From: Diospyros lotus
Taxonomy: Eukaryota > Streptophyta > Magnoliopsida > Ericales > Ebenaceae
NCBI RefSeq assembly: GCF_014633365.1
Contig: NC_068350.1
Coordinates: 38,121,119 to 38,185,118 of the forward strand
Direction: 5' to 3'
DNA: 64,000 nt
This document shows positions 25,110 to 36,600 of this stretch, in pieces (the first letter of the stretch is position 1; each line of letters starts with the position of its first letter). The position numbers were made by a program, and so were the translations under genes. Below the pieces are notes generated by a model, which ran no database searches, was not told where the DNA came from, and saw nothing but the letters and a program-made list of their open reading frames with translations.

Positions 25110-25333
25110 AGTCAAGTTTATCGTCAGAAGCGTTCCTTGAACCGGTTAGAGGCCGGAATTGTCTTTAAATTTTCCATTGTAATAACATCCCCTAATAAAT
25201 AAAAGAATATATCCCATATATTCCCGTGGAGTAGGCAAAATTATAAGCTGAACCACGTAAAATCTGCAGGAGCCCAGATTATTTGTATGTGTTTTGCAAG
25301 TATGGCGGCTCAAGCACAGCTCGCTTCCAATAG

Positions 25334-26380
25334 GTCAAGTCGCCTAGCAGCAATCTGGTGCCGATGACCACGAGTTGGCCCGGGATTACTAGAGCATCCA
25401 ACGCCTGTGCCCGCAGACTTACCTGGATCCCTCGCTTGAGTTCGGTGCTATGCTTTTTTGGCTAAACCCGACTCCTTGGTTGATCTAGCGCTTAGGTCTC
25501 CCGGCAAACTCGGATGCCTGGTAGGAATCCCACGCTAGGCCGCTGGCCAAACCCAGATCCCCTGAGGTAGACTGGCCTTAGGAATGCGGAAAAAAAGTGA
25601 AGTGATCACCTGATAGCTCTAGCATAAGATCGCTCCCGAATGTCAAGTCGCCTAGTGGCAATCTGGTGCCGATGACCACGAGCTGGCCCGGGATCACTAG
25701 AGGATCCGATGCCTATGCCCGCAGACCCACCTGGATCCCTTGTTTGAGTTCGGTGCTATGCCTTTTTGGCTAAACCCGACTCCTTAGTTGATCTGGTGCC
25801 TAGGTCTCCCGGGAAACTCGGATGCCTGGTAGGAATCCCGCGACGGGCCACTGGCCAAACCCAGATCCCTTGAGGTAGACTGGCCCAAGAAAGGCATGAA
25901 AAGACAACAACCCTATGACAACTCTGCCGTGACCTCGCTTATCGGAGTTGAGTCATCCAGTTGCAATTTGGTGCCTATGACCACGAGTCGGCCCGGGATT
26001 ACCAGAACATCCGATGCCTATGCCCGCAAACTCACTCGGATCCCTCGTTTGAGTTCGGTGCTATGCCTTTTTGGCTAGACCTGACTCCTTGGTTGATCTG
26101 GTGCCTAGGTCTCCAAGCAAACTCGAATGTTTGATAGAAATCATGTGCCGGATCACTGGCCAAACCCAGATTCCCTGAAATAGGCTAGCCCCGAAAGACG
26201 GACATGGAGAACATAATAGCCAGAGCGCTATAACCCATCATAGGATCACCGGATGCTCCGGAGACCGTGCCCGTAAGCTCGTCGGGATCCATTGACTGAG
26301 TCCAGTGCTATAATCTCGAGCTAGACCTGACTCCTTAGTTGATCCGGCGCCTAGACCTCCCGGTAAGCTCGGACACCCGG
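25334..26380 (+). repeat. Tandem 305-bp repeats in the 3' region of the Tat-like element
   Basis: Copies start at about 25334, 25642 and 25947, with a degraded fourth near 26243, so the period is 305-308 bp. Shared landmarks are GTGCCGATGACCACGAG, GCCCGGGAT, TCGGTGCTATGC and GGCCAAACCCAGAT. Known Tat/Ogre elements often carry tandem repeats between the pol region and the 3' LTR, which fits this position. Confidence 0.88.
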
Positions 26381-26578
26381 CAAGAATTCCACAGTGAAGT
26401 CTATCTATCAGGGATATGGTTGCCCAGAAATAATTTGGTACTTCAGCCCCTGGTGGAGGTAACATCTTTTTGGGCATTCTGAAACACTTGGTTGAGTCAA
26501 GGTGCTAGACCCGACTACTTGGCTAATATTTTACTATTCAAATTTCGTCTAAAGACAAAACAGAAAAGTAGGGGCAAT

Positions 26579-27887
26579 TGTTGTGCCACAGAAAAAAGGG
26601 AAAAAAATTTGAGAAATGAAAGAACTTTTTGGCTCGCCGTGAAGTCGCGAGCCGTTAAGGCTAACCGTTGGGTTGCCTCGTGGCAAGCGTTGGCCGCAAG
26701 GCCGAGCTGGCTCTCGGTAGCCTTGCCATGAGGTTCGGGCTGCCTTGCGGTAGCATGTGCCGCGAAGTCGGCCGCAAGGCTGCCTCGCGGCAGGCAGCCA
26801 CGAGCCTTCTCGAGGTAGCTCCATGGTAACCTCCCCCTTTTGGTTTTGACCCATTCGACAATCGCCACGTGTCGACACCCGCCACCCTTGAGAACCGTGC
26901 CCTATAAATACCCAGCTACATGACATTAATGAGAACCCCAACTTTGGTAAAATCTGGACACTTTCAATACACTTTCACTATTTTTTGTGAATATTCATCG
27001 GGATTCGGGACTTACTTTGGTATCTGAGGGTCTTTACGGGGAAGATTCCCGCGAGCCTTCTAATCCATTTTCTCAGCATTAACAGGGTTGAATCCTTGCG
27101 GCAAAAGAAAAGTCTTACGGCGAACCTAGCGGCGAGGGTAAGGTCTTGCGGCGAAGGCCAAGCCTTGTGGCGAATCTTGTGGCGAAACTTGCGGCAAAAC
27201 TAGTGGCGAGACCTTATGGCAAGAGCTAGCGGCGAGAGCTAGTGGCAAGACCTTGTGGTGAGAGCTAGTGGCAAGACCTAGTGGCGAGACCTTGTGGCGA
27301 GACCTTGTGGCAAGAGCTAGTGGCAAGACCTTGTGGCAAGAGCTTGTGGCGAGAGCTAGTGGTAAGATCTAATGGCTAAAGCTAATGGCAAGACCTTGTG
27401 GCGAGACTTAGTGACAAAAGCTAGTGGCAAGACCTTGTGGCAAAAACTAGTGGCGAGACCTTGTGGCGAAAGCTAATGGCGAAAGCTTGTGGCGAGAGCT
27501 AGTGGCAAGACCTAGTGGCGAAAGCTAGTGGCAAGACCTTGTGGCAAGAGCTAACGGCGAGAGCTAGTGGCAAGACCTTGTGGCGAGAGCTAGTGGCAAG
27601 ACCTAGTGGCTAAAGCTAGTGGCAAGACCTTGTGGCTAGAGCTAACGGCGATACCTAGTGGCAATACCTTGTGGCGAGAGCTAGCGGCGAAAGGTAGTGG
27701 CAAGACCTCATGACGAGAGCTAGTGGTAAGACCTCGTGGCAAGAACTAGCGGCCAATCCTTGCGGCGAGCATCCTGACTGCAATCTCCCTTGAAGCAACA
27801 TCTCTTACGGTAACCTAACTTCACCTGACGCTGAGCTCGAGTGGACCCCATATCACAAATTTTAATTGTTGTATTTTGGCAACAACA
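26579..27887 (+). repeat. Right LTR of the Tat-like element
   Basis: It matches the left LTR at both ends and in the GC-rich block (26640-26820). The minisatellite array (about 27085-27770) uses the same units but in a different order and number, so the arrays have changed independently since insertion. Confidence 0.9.
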
Positions 27888-28566
27888 TATTTATAATGAT
27901 TGCATATATAGTAAATTTGAACCTGAGAACACATAATACACATTTGTTGTTGTTAATATAAAAAATAAAAGATAATCAAAAAGGCAAAATAAAGTAAGTG
28001 GTTGACAACCTACATCAATGATTTGGGTTTGTCTTGCTTGAATCCATTGCACCTTAAATTCATTTGGATTCATTCAAACATAACGTATGTAGGTTTGAAT
28101 CCATAACACAAAAGGAATGAGGTTTTCGTAATCAACTACATTTTATTATAAATCTCAACAATTGCAATAGGGGGTTTATGATGAAACTTCATTAGTCATG
28201 AAATTACATGCAATATATAAATAATTGAGAGAGTGAATAAACTTTTCAATTGAAACTCATTTGGTAACTAGAATGAATAGATGTTGGCAATTGGTGGTGA
28301 GGGGATATGGTGACAACGAAATGAGAAATGGTAGCAATTGATATTGAAATAAGATAAGAATCTAGTCAATGACGGTGAATGGAGAAATATTGGTGGGCAA
28401 TAACAAATGGACATTGGTGGCGACAAAATAAGGTAATTTCATAGTCTATAAGAAGGGATGAGTCATTGAAATAAAATGAGAAAGATAAAGAAAAATAAGA
28501 AAATGTATGGTTTATAATGCATAAAAACTTATTGGGGGTGTTGTTTTGGCGTTTCCAAAACATTTA
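27888..28566. other. AT-rich spacer
   Basis: I see no gene or defined repeat between the Tat-like element and the MITE at 28567. Confidence 0.5.
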
Positions 28567-29096
28567 GGCTGCGTTCTCTTTGTTGTTTTCAAATCATTTT
28601 TAGTTTTCAATTTTCTAAAATAATGAAAATGCGTTCTCTTTACTGTTTTTTAAAATGCATTTTTGAAAACAAAAAAAAAAAAATTGTAAAGAAAACTCAA
28701 AACAACAAAAAGTTGTTTTGAGTGTTTTCATTCAAAACAAACTCAAAACTCAAAACACATTTATTTATTTATTCATTCATATATTTATTATTATAATAGA
28801 AAAAAATATTACAAAATTAATTAACTTTAAAATGTAGATATTTTTTTAATAATTTATAAACATTAAATATTTTTAATTTACTGAATAATCAAATTTATTG
28901 AATAAAATATCATTAAAAATTTATTTTCAAAATTTCAAAGAGAACACGTTTTCTAATTTTCTGTTTTGAGAAATAATTTTTCAAAATGACAAAGAGAATG
29001 CGTTTTCAATTTTCTAAAAATAGACTACCAAAACAGAAAACTGAAAATAAATTCAAAACTCAAAACTAAAAATTGAAAACCAAAGAGAACGCAACC
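28567..29096. mobile_element. MITE, Harbinger/Tourist-like
   Basis: Terminal inverted repeats: the left end reads GGCTGCGTTCTCTTTG and the right end, reverse-complemented, GGTTGCGTTCTCTTTGG. The 3-bp TSD TTA lies at 28564-28566 and 29097-29099, as expected for PIF/Harbinger. The 530-bp interior is AT-rich, contains further partial inverted copies of GCGTTCTCTTT, and has no coding. Confidence 0.88.
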
Positions 29097-30534
29097 TTAT
29101 GTTTTCGAAATGCCAATAAATGTTTATGGGTTATTTTTGTAATTTTATAAAGTTTTTGTGGACATTTTGTAATATAAGAAAAATATCAAAAACACTTTTT
29201 CAATTTGAAAATTCATTTTCATCCATTAATAAAGATGATTTTTTTTCCATTTTTATCTCAATTTTTTTTTAATTTTTTTCTATAATTTGTTTCCAAAATT
29301 TATTTGAATGCATTATGAAATTTATGTTTATTTTTAGATTGAATAACTATTTTTATATATTTTTATATTAAAAATCATATTTATAAAAAAACCCTTATAT
29401 TTTTTTCATTTAAGCTTTTCTCTAAGTTTATGTTTATTACTTTTTTTTAAAAAAATGACGTTTCTCAATTTTTGTTTTATATTGTATCTGTTTTTCATTT
29501 TCATTTTAGTGTAACCTAAGTTATAATATAGACTTTATATGTTTAAAAAATATATATATATAATAGAGACAAAGTCTAAGTTAAGAGTTTAAATAAATGA
29601 TTAAAACGATCAAATTTTATGATTTTTTAACCTCAAGATAGTATACGTCATTTTTATAAATATAAGAGTATTTGATACAATTCAAGTAATCCATATAAGT
29701 GATATATGAAATTTATCCAAATGCATGCAGTGATTTTTAGTAAAAAAATAATTAAATTATTAATTTTTATAGCAATAAAAAAGAAAATTTGTTAATCGCA
29801 CTTTTGAAATTTAGGGCGATAACTATCCCATATTTGAGAAAATACAAAGTACTCGCGAAGTTTGATACCATATTGTAATTTCTCTTATATCGATAGTTAG
29901 ATTTAAATAAATATTAAAAAATAACTAAAATACCTTTATAATTTAAAGATATTTTATCTCCCTGTTTTCCATATATATATATATTTTTTATATTTCTTTA
30001 TCTCCCACATCTCTCAAAGATCACTAGCAATGACAAAGGTTTTTATTTGATAACAGTACCGACATGATGAAAATCTGTCTAAGTCTATTTTGTCCCTTTT
30101 TTTTTATTTTTTTCAAAATTAAACTCAAATGCATTTAAATTTGACTTGGTTTATCTATCTAAAATAATATTCATTATTTATCAAAAATTATTATTTTTTA
30201 TTTTTTTTATAAGATTAAGGAGGGAGAAAAAAATAGATAAAAAAAAGAGAATGAATGATAAAATATATTTTTATATTTTGTATTAATAAAATATTATTAA
30301 TTTAAAAAACATAAACTGTAATTATTATAAATTTCTGTTAAAAAATAGCCTTAATCCTTGAGAGGAACCGAAGGATTATTTTTTTTGGACAAAATCCCCA
30401 AAAAGCCCCCAAATTAAAGTGGAATTCTCAATTAGAATTTAGAGCCGCTGGGTTTTTCCATTCGTTACGCTGAAAGGCCCTTCGTTTTGGAGAGAAAGAG
30501 TTGCCGCCGCCTCTCTTCCCTCTCTCCGTCTGGC

Positions 30535-30536
<2 letters not shown>
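29097..30536. other. AT-rich spacer and NRPA1 promoter region
   Basis: This is very AT-rich sequence with many A and T runs and no coding similarity. The GC content rises after about 30420, marking the probable start of the NRPA1 leader. No clear TATA box could be chosen. Confidence 0.5.

Positions 30537-30575
<39 letters not shown>
30537..30575 (+). repeat. CT microsatellite in the NRPA1 5' leader
   Basis: A pure CT run of about 39 bp ends 55 bp before the NRPA1 start codon. LPAT2, next door, has a similar CT run at a similar distance from its start codon. Confidence 0.85.
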
Positions 30576-30578
<3 letters not shown>

Positions 30579-30630
30579 CGCAAGAACACAGAGATTTGTA
30601 TTTTTGAGTATTCCAACTGGCGAGTGGAAT

Positions 30631-33600
30631 ATGGCGCATACAACTGAGGTACAGCTTTGTTCACTCTGTATGCGTGCATGTTTGTGTGTGTTGCTTGAAG
30701 GGTTGCTTTTAAAGATTGAGCTTCTTCTCCGTTAGGGCTTCAGTTACTTACACGTTTACTTGCGTATTATGTTCTATGATCTTTGGGTTATTGTATATGT
30801 GAATGGTTTAACTTCATCTTCCCATGAAAATTGATTAAATTCGAATAGTTTCATACTAACCCATCTCTTATGGGCTTCCGGAGAATGAACCAACTCTCTG
30901 CAAATATTTTTAAGAAAAAAAAGCTATCATTTACTTTTCTTGTGTTCGTGAGTTTGGGAGATTAAGGTGTGGTGTGTTTTTGATGTGTTTTTAAGGATAA
31001 ATTGTAACATTTTTTGACATTCGTGAATTGCTTTGTTTACAAATTTACTTATGCTACCCTTCAGATGAAAATTGTTCCGGATTTTCTGTTTATGTGTGCT
31101 TGAGCTGACCCAATTGGGACTTTTGGTGTAGTTGTCTTAACTCTTTAGGTTTACTGCAGGGTGTATCTGAGACTATCGAGGCAGTTCGGTTCAGCTTCAT
31201 GTCAGATGAGGAGGTCAGGAAGCAGAGTGTTGTAAAGATTACAAACCCTATTTTGCTTGACAGCATCGAGAGGCCTGTCCCCGGAGGGCTGTATGATCCA
31301 GCAATGGGACCACTAGACGACCACACGCCGTAAGACTCTATGTGCATGTAGCATTCCAGTAATTTGTCTTATACATTGTTATTTAACTTTCCAGCAACAT
31401 CCTTCTTTGTATTTGTATGATAATCTCGCACTACCTATGAAACTTTATAACCGACATATGGTGGAATGAGGGTAAATAATTGTTTTAGTATTTGCGTTAG
31501 CTAGCCTGGTGCTTGAATGGCTTCATTCATTATCGTTATCATTATCATCACACAAGCCTTAAAGTAAAAATTGTTGTATATGTGGAAGAGATTGTGTTGA
31601 CATAGTATAGTTGTCATTGCTATACAATACTCTTGTGTAATCTCTTATGTTGTTATTGGTTGGTTGTATTGCTAGTTTGTATTTGTAGCTGTAGAGGATT
31701 AAGTCTATTTAAATGATGATGTATAAGATGTGTAAGAGGTGGTTAGGGCTAGTATATAATCTAGCCTCGGTTGTGTTTGTTATTCAGGTTGAGATCATTC
31801 AGTAATACTTCTCAGAAATTCTCTCTTTGTTTTCGGCTTTTATCTTTACATTTAATGGTATTAGAGCCTTGACTAGCATCCATAACTTCTTGCGATACAA
31901 CCTCATCTTTTTCTTCGTTGTCCTTTGCATCCTTGTTTGATTTTTCTTTTTCTTTAGTTGCTAAGAATCTTAGTTTCGTTCCTACAAAACTAGATTCGAG
32001 TAACTATTTGTATTGGAAGGCGCAAGTCCTAGCCACAATTAGGGCTTTTGATCTGTTGTTGTTTATCAATAAGACAGATGTTTCATTGAAATATATCTCT
32101 TCTGAAAATGACAAGCCTGTTGTTAATCCAGAATTTTTAAATTGGATCAAATCTGATCAGCTCTTATTAGGATGATTGTTTTCAACGATAGACAAAGAGG
32201 TTATTAGTTAGGTAATACATTGTGAGTCAGCAACTAAGGTATGGACTACTCTTGAAAGTCTTTATTCTCTACAAGCAGTTGCTAGATCTTTTCAGTTGAA
32301 ACAACAACTTAGATCTATTAAGAAACATGATATGTCGGTGAACGATTATATTTTGAAGATCAAAACTATAAGTCATTCTCTAGCAGCAATTGGAGAACCT
32401 TTAAATGATAAGGACTTGTTGATGTCCATTTGCATGGATTAGATGAGGATTATGATGCTGTGGTCAGTTTAATTACATATCAAATGGATGATATAAACCT
32501 AGAAAATGGCCAATATCTGCTTTTGATGCATGAACAATGGTTAACTATGAAAAATGTAGCTAATCTGCCTTCTGTTCATAATTTTGATAATGCTGCTATG
32601 AATGTCAACTTTGCCTCACAAGTAAATAGAGGTAATAATGGTAACACTGGTTGGGGAGGTTTTCTTGGTAGGAATTGTGTCAATTCCTGAGGAAACGGTT
32701 CTAGAGGAAGTAGAGGTAGAGGTCGATCTTATGGTAGAAGAGTTTATTGTCAACTATGTGGGAAACCTGGACATCTTGTTGACAGATGCTACCATAGGTT
32801 TGACAAAAATTTTCAGAGAAATTCTTTTGGTAGAGGTGGAAGTGATTCTCAATCTTAGGCTTTGATGGCTTCTCATGAGGCTAATGGAGCTTTCTTGACA
32901 GACTTAGGGTTTGCACCAGAGACTCATTATGGTTTCTCCACCCAACCTTTGGACAATCAGTCACAACTTTCTTCATCATCCTATCAGCCTGGTGTGTAGA
33001 CTCTGGCGCTATAAACTTGTTAGGACCTGGGGCATAATTGTAATAAAGGCTCGGGTAGTTAAATAACAAATGGGCAAGGAGTTGTAATTGGAGGGAAGGC
33101 ACTAGGAGAGCTATGCCTAATAAGTAGGCTGTTGTAGAAGAAGTAATCTGTTTTTGGATTGAATAACAAACTCTCCCGCCTCTTCGTTCTCTCTCTCTTC
33201 CTCTTCCTCTCTCTCCCTTTCTCCTTATCTTTCTATTTTAGACGGAAATTCCTTTTGGAATTTCAGCCATTGTCAAACCCTACTACAAGGGCTTGACAAA
33301 ACCATATGACCTCCAATCTAAATAATCTCTCTCTTCATACTCCCCATGGTGGTAATGATAAAGTGGCAGTAAGCGTAAGGTGCTTCCTCTTGCTAATGTT
33401 GGTCTCAGTAAAATGCTTACACAAACTGATCCTACCTTTGTAATTTCTTTACCTCGAGTTCTTCTTGTTCCTAACATGACAAAGAATTTAATTAGTGTAT
33501 CTCAACTCACTCATGATCATAATGTCATTGCTGAGTTTCATTCTAATTTTTGCTTGATTAAGGACAAGGATTCAGGCAAAGTGCTACTACGAGGAACTCT

Positions 33601-36600
33601 TGAAAATGGCCTCTATCAGCTGACTCTAGCATTTGTGCATGCTGCATCATCAGCTATTCCTATTTCTTCTAATGTTGTTTCCTCACCAAAATTTCCTAAA
33701 TCATTTTGTCGCTAGCCTGAACAATTGTAATAGACATATTTTGTCTTCTTCTAATAAACCTAGCATGTAGTTAGCTTGTATTGATAGGGTATGTCAACAA
33801 TGGCATGTTAGATTGGGACATCCTTCATTTCGTGTGTTACAACATGTTCTAAATAAAATCAACATTCCATGTTCCTCTATTGATCTTTCTTTTTGTGATT
33901 CTTGTAAATTGGGAAAGATGCATCAGCTTCCTTTTGCAAATTGTCAAATCACAGCTAAACATCCATTGGAATTAGTATATTCAAATTTGCGGGGGCCTGC
34001 TCCTATTCTTTCTGTTGGGGGTTATAGATATTACATTGTGTTTATGGATGCTTTTACTAGATATACATGACTGTATCCAATGAAGCTTAAATTCGAAGCC
34101 CTATCCATTTTTCAGATTTTTCATAAGTTTGTTGAATTGGAATATCAGTTCAAACTTAAGGCCCCTCAAACTGACAATGGTGGAGAATTTAAAGCCTTTT
34201 TACCCTATTTAGACATTGTGGCATTCAACCTCGTTTTACTTGTTCCTATACACACCAACAAAATGGCGTTGTTGAAAGAAAACATGAACATATAGCTGAA
34301 GTGGGTCTAACTCTTTTGGCCCATGCTAATATGCCCTTAAAATTCTAGGTAGAGGCTTTTCAAACAGCTGTCTACACTATAAATTTGTTACCAGCCTCAC
34401 CACTTAAATTTCTTTCTTCCTTTGAGAAGCTTTATAACAAACAACTAAGTTATATGCAGTTGCAGTTATTTGGTTGTGCTTGTTTTCCCTACCTCATACC
34501 CTACAACAAGCACAAGTTCAATTTTCATTCAACAAAATGTGTGTTTCTTGGTTACAACTGTTATATCTAGGGTTGTTGGAACTAATTTCTTGGACAAAAA
34601 TTCTACCTCACTTACTCTCACACACTCACGGATTTGATCTAAGGAACAGATTTAATAGAATCAACAAAAAATAAAACAGAAAACAGAATTAAACCAAACA
34701 AGAAACACAAACCACACATCCACAAGAACATCAAGATTATCCTGGTTCATGTCATGTGAATGGCACTACATCCAGCCTCTAAGATCCTTCTGAGAGCAGT
34801 TTTTATTTCCAGAAATCGATCAGTATAGTAGCAGCCCTTCTCTCCCTTTTATTCTTGAGCTCCCCAATTGTTTTCCCCAAGATTACAAAGCTAACAACCC
34901 TAGCCTTTCTCTCAGAAACAATCAGCACTCGTTACAAACAGAAAAATGAGAACTCTCTCTATTTGCTACCCCTTCCCCTTTATTTATAATAGTGGGTGGA
35001 TATCCTAATGAATATTATTAGATATTTACAGTTTAACTCCCAAACTATAACTAATTACAGTTTGGGTTACAACTTCTATCTAAAATCTTCAAAAGGAATT
35101 CTAGCGAACTGCCATCATTCACTGCTATTGCCATCATCTTCTTCTTATACCATATACTCGAGACAACCTTTAACAACAACCATATATAAGCTGGATACAA
35201 GTGTATGCATCTTTCGGATAGAGTCTATGTGTCAAGACATGTTCTTTTTAATCCTGAGAAGTGTCTTTTTCCACATTTATTTTCTAAATCTCATACTCCT
35301 CAGTCAGTGTCTAGCATGGGCTTGCCCACTGCTATTTTGAATTCATTTTCTTCTTCATCCAAATCTGGTCATTCACCTCAAGTAGCACCAACTGATTCTG
35401 TAGTCTCTTCTGCCACTAGTTCTAATTCTATTGTTCTTGAGCAGCCTTCACCTTCTTCCTCCTCTATTCCTGTTGCACCAGTTCCTGCATCACTTCTTGC
35501 ATCTAATCCTACTTCAGCTAAGGCTGCTCTAGCATTATCTACTCATCCCATGCTTACTAGAGCTAAAGCACGACAACTTTCCCTTACTTCTCCTCATGCC
35601 TTAGTGAGTTCTCTAGAGCCCAATTCTGTTCAAGAAGCTTTCTTAGACTCCAATTGGATTAAGGGCTAGTTTGGCTGTGCATTTTAGTTTGAAGCTTAAA
35701 AGTTATTTAGCTTTTTAGCTGTTTAAAATTTAAAACTGGGTAGCGTTTAAGCTGATAATGTGTTTGAATAAATGTGTTTTAAATTATTAGTTAAAAGTTA
35801 TGTGTTTGGTTTGTAAAACTTGATAAGCTGTTAGAACTTGATAAAAGACTAAAATGAACATGGTACTGAATAATATAAATAAAATTTATAAATTATAAAT
35901 TTTTAATAAAAAAAAATTTAAATTGATATCCAATTGCTAAAATACTTACAATTACATGTTGATAAATTATACATAATTTTTAAAAATATATTAATACAAT
36001 ACTTTATTTATAAATTTAGATTTAATTCATAAAAATCTTCAATATATATGTTGAGACATTATATAAAATTCTTTATCTTTAAATTTAATCAATGCATATC
36101 AACTATTAATATTTAAATAAAAGTTCATATTTAAATAAATATTAATACTTAAATGTATATTTCTTTTGAACAACTAGAAATTTGATATATATTACAAAAT
36201 TACAAAATAAATATTAATACTTAAATATATATTACAAAATTACAGCTAGAAGCAGGAGATGGCGATGGGCGGCAATGGAGGCTTGCGGGGTTGGGGGAAG
36301 ATCGCCGGTGGGCGGTGATGGAGGCTTGCGGTGCTGGCGATGGCGACGGTCTGGTAGCAGGGCGGCGATGGAGGCTTGCGGCGTTGGGCCAAGATCGTAG
36401 CTGGGCGGCGATGGCAGCTTGCGGCATTGGGCGGCGATGGCGGCTTGAGGCGATGGCAGCGATAGGTGGTGATGGAGGCTTGTGGTGTTGGTGATGGCGA
36501 CGATCTGCTAGCAGGGCGGCATTGGCGACTTGAGGCGATGGCAACAATAGGCGGTGATGGAGGCTTGTGGTGTTGGCGATGGTGACGATCTGCTAGTAGG

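Larger units (their letters stand above)
22138..27887 (+). mobile_element. Ty3/gypsy (Tat-like) retrotransposon with internal deletion
   Basis: The two LTRs are 22138-23452 (1315 bp) and 26579-27887 (1309 bp). Both begin TGTTGTGCCACAGAAAA and end GCAACAACA, giving TGTTGT/ACAACA inverted termini. A primer-binding-like site, TTTGGCGCCATCTGTGGGA, follows the left LTR at 23454; this type is seen in Tat/Ogre/Retand elements. A purine-rich tract with AGTAGGGGCAA precedes the right LTR. The interior of 3.1 kb has a gag relic joined to the C-terminal end of integrase, then 305-bp tandem repeats. Protease, reverse transcriptase and RNase H are missing, so it could only have moved with help from an intact relative. 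Flanks GATCT and TATTT do not match, so there is no TSD. Confidence 0.9.

Noticed and set aside
25334..26380. CRISPR-like regular repeats
   Set aside because: The units are about 305 bp, contiguous and degenerate, in a plant retrotransposon. They are not short repeats separated by unique spacers.
27126..27326. Minus-strand repeat peptide (LALATRSRHKVSP-like)
   Set aside because: It is translation of the 13-15 bp LTR minisatellite; unit length is not a steady multiple of three.
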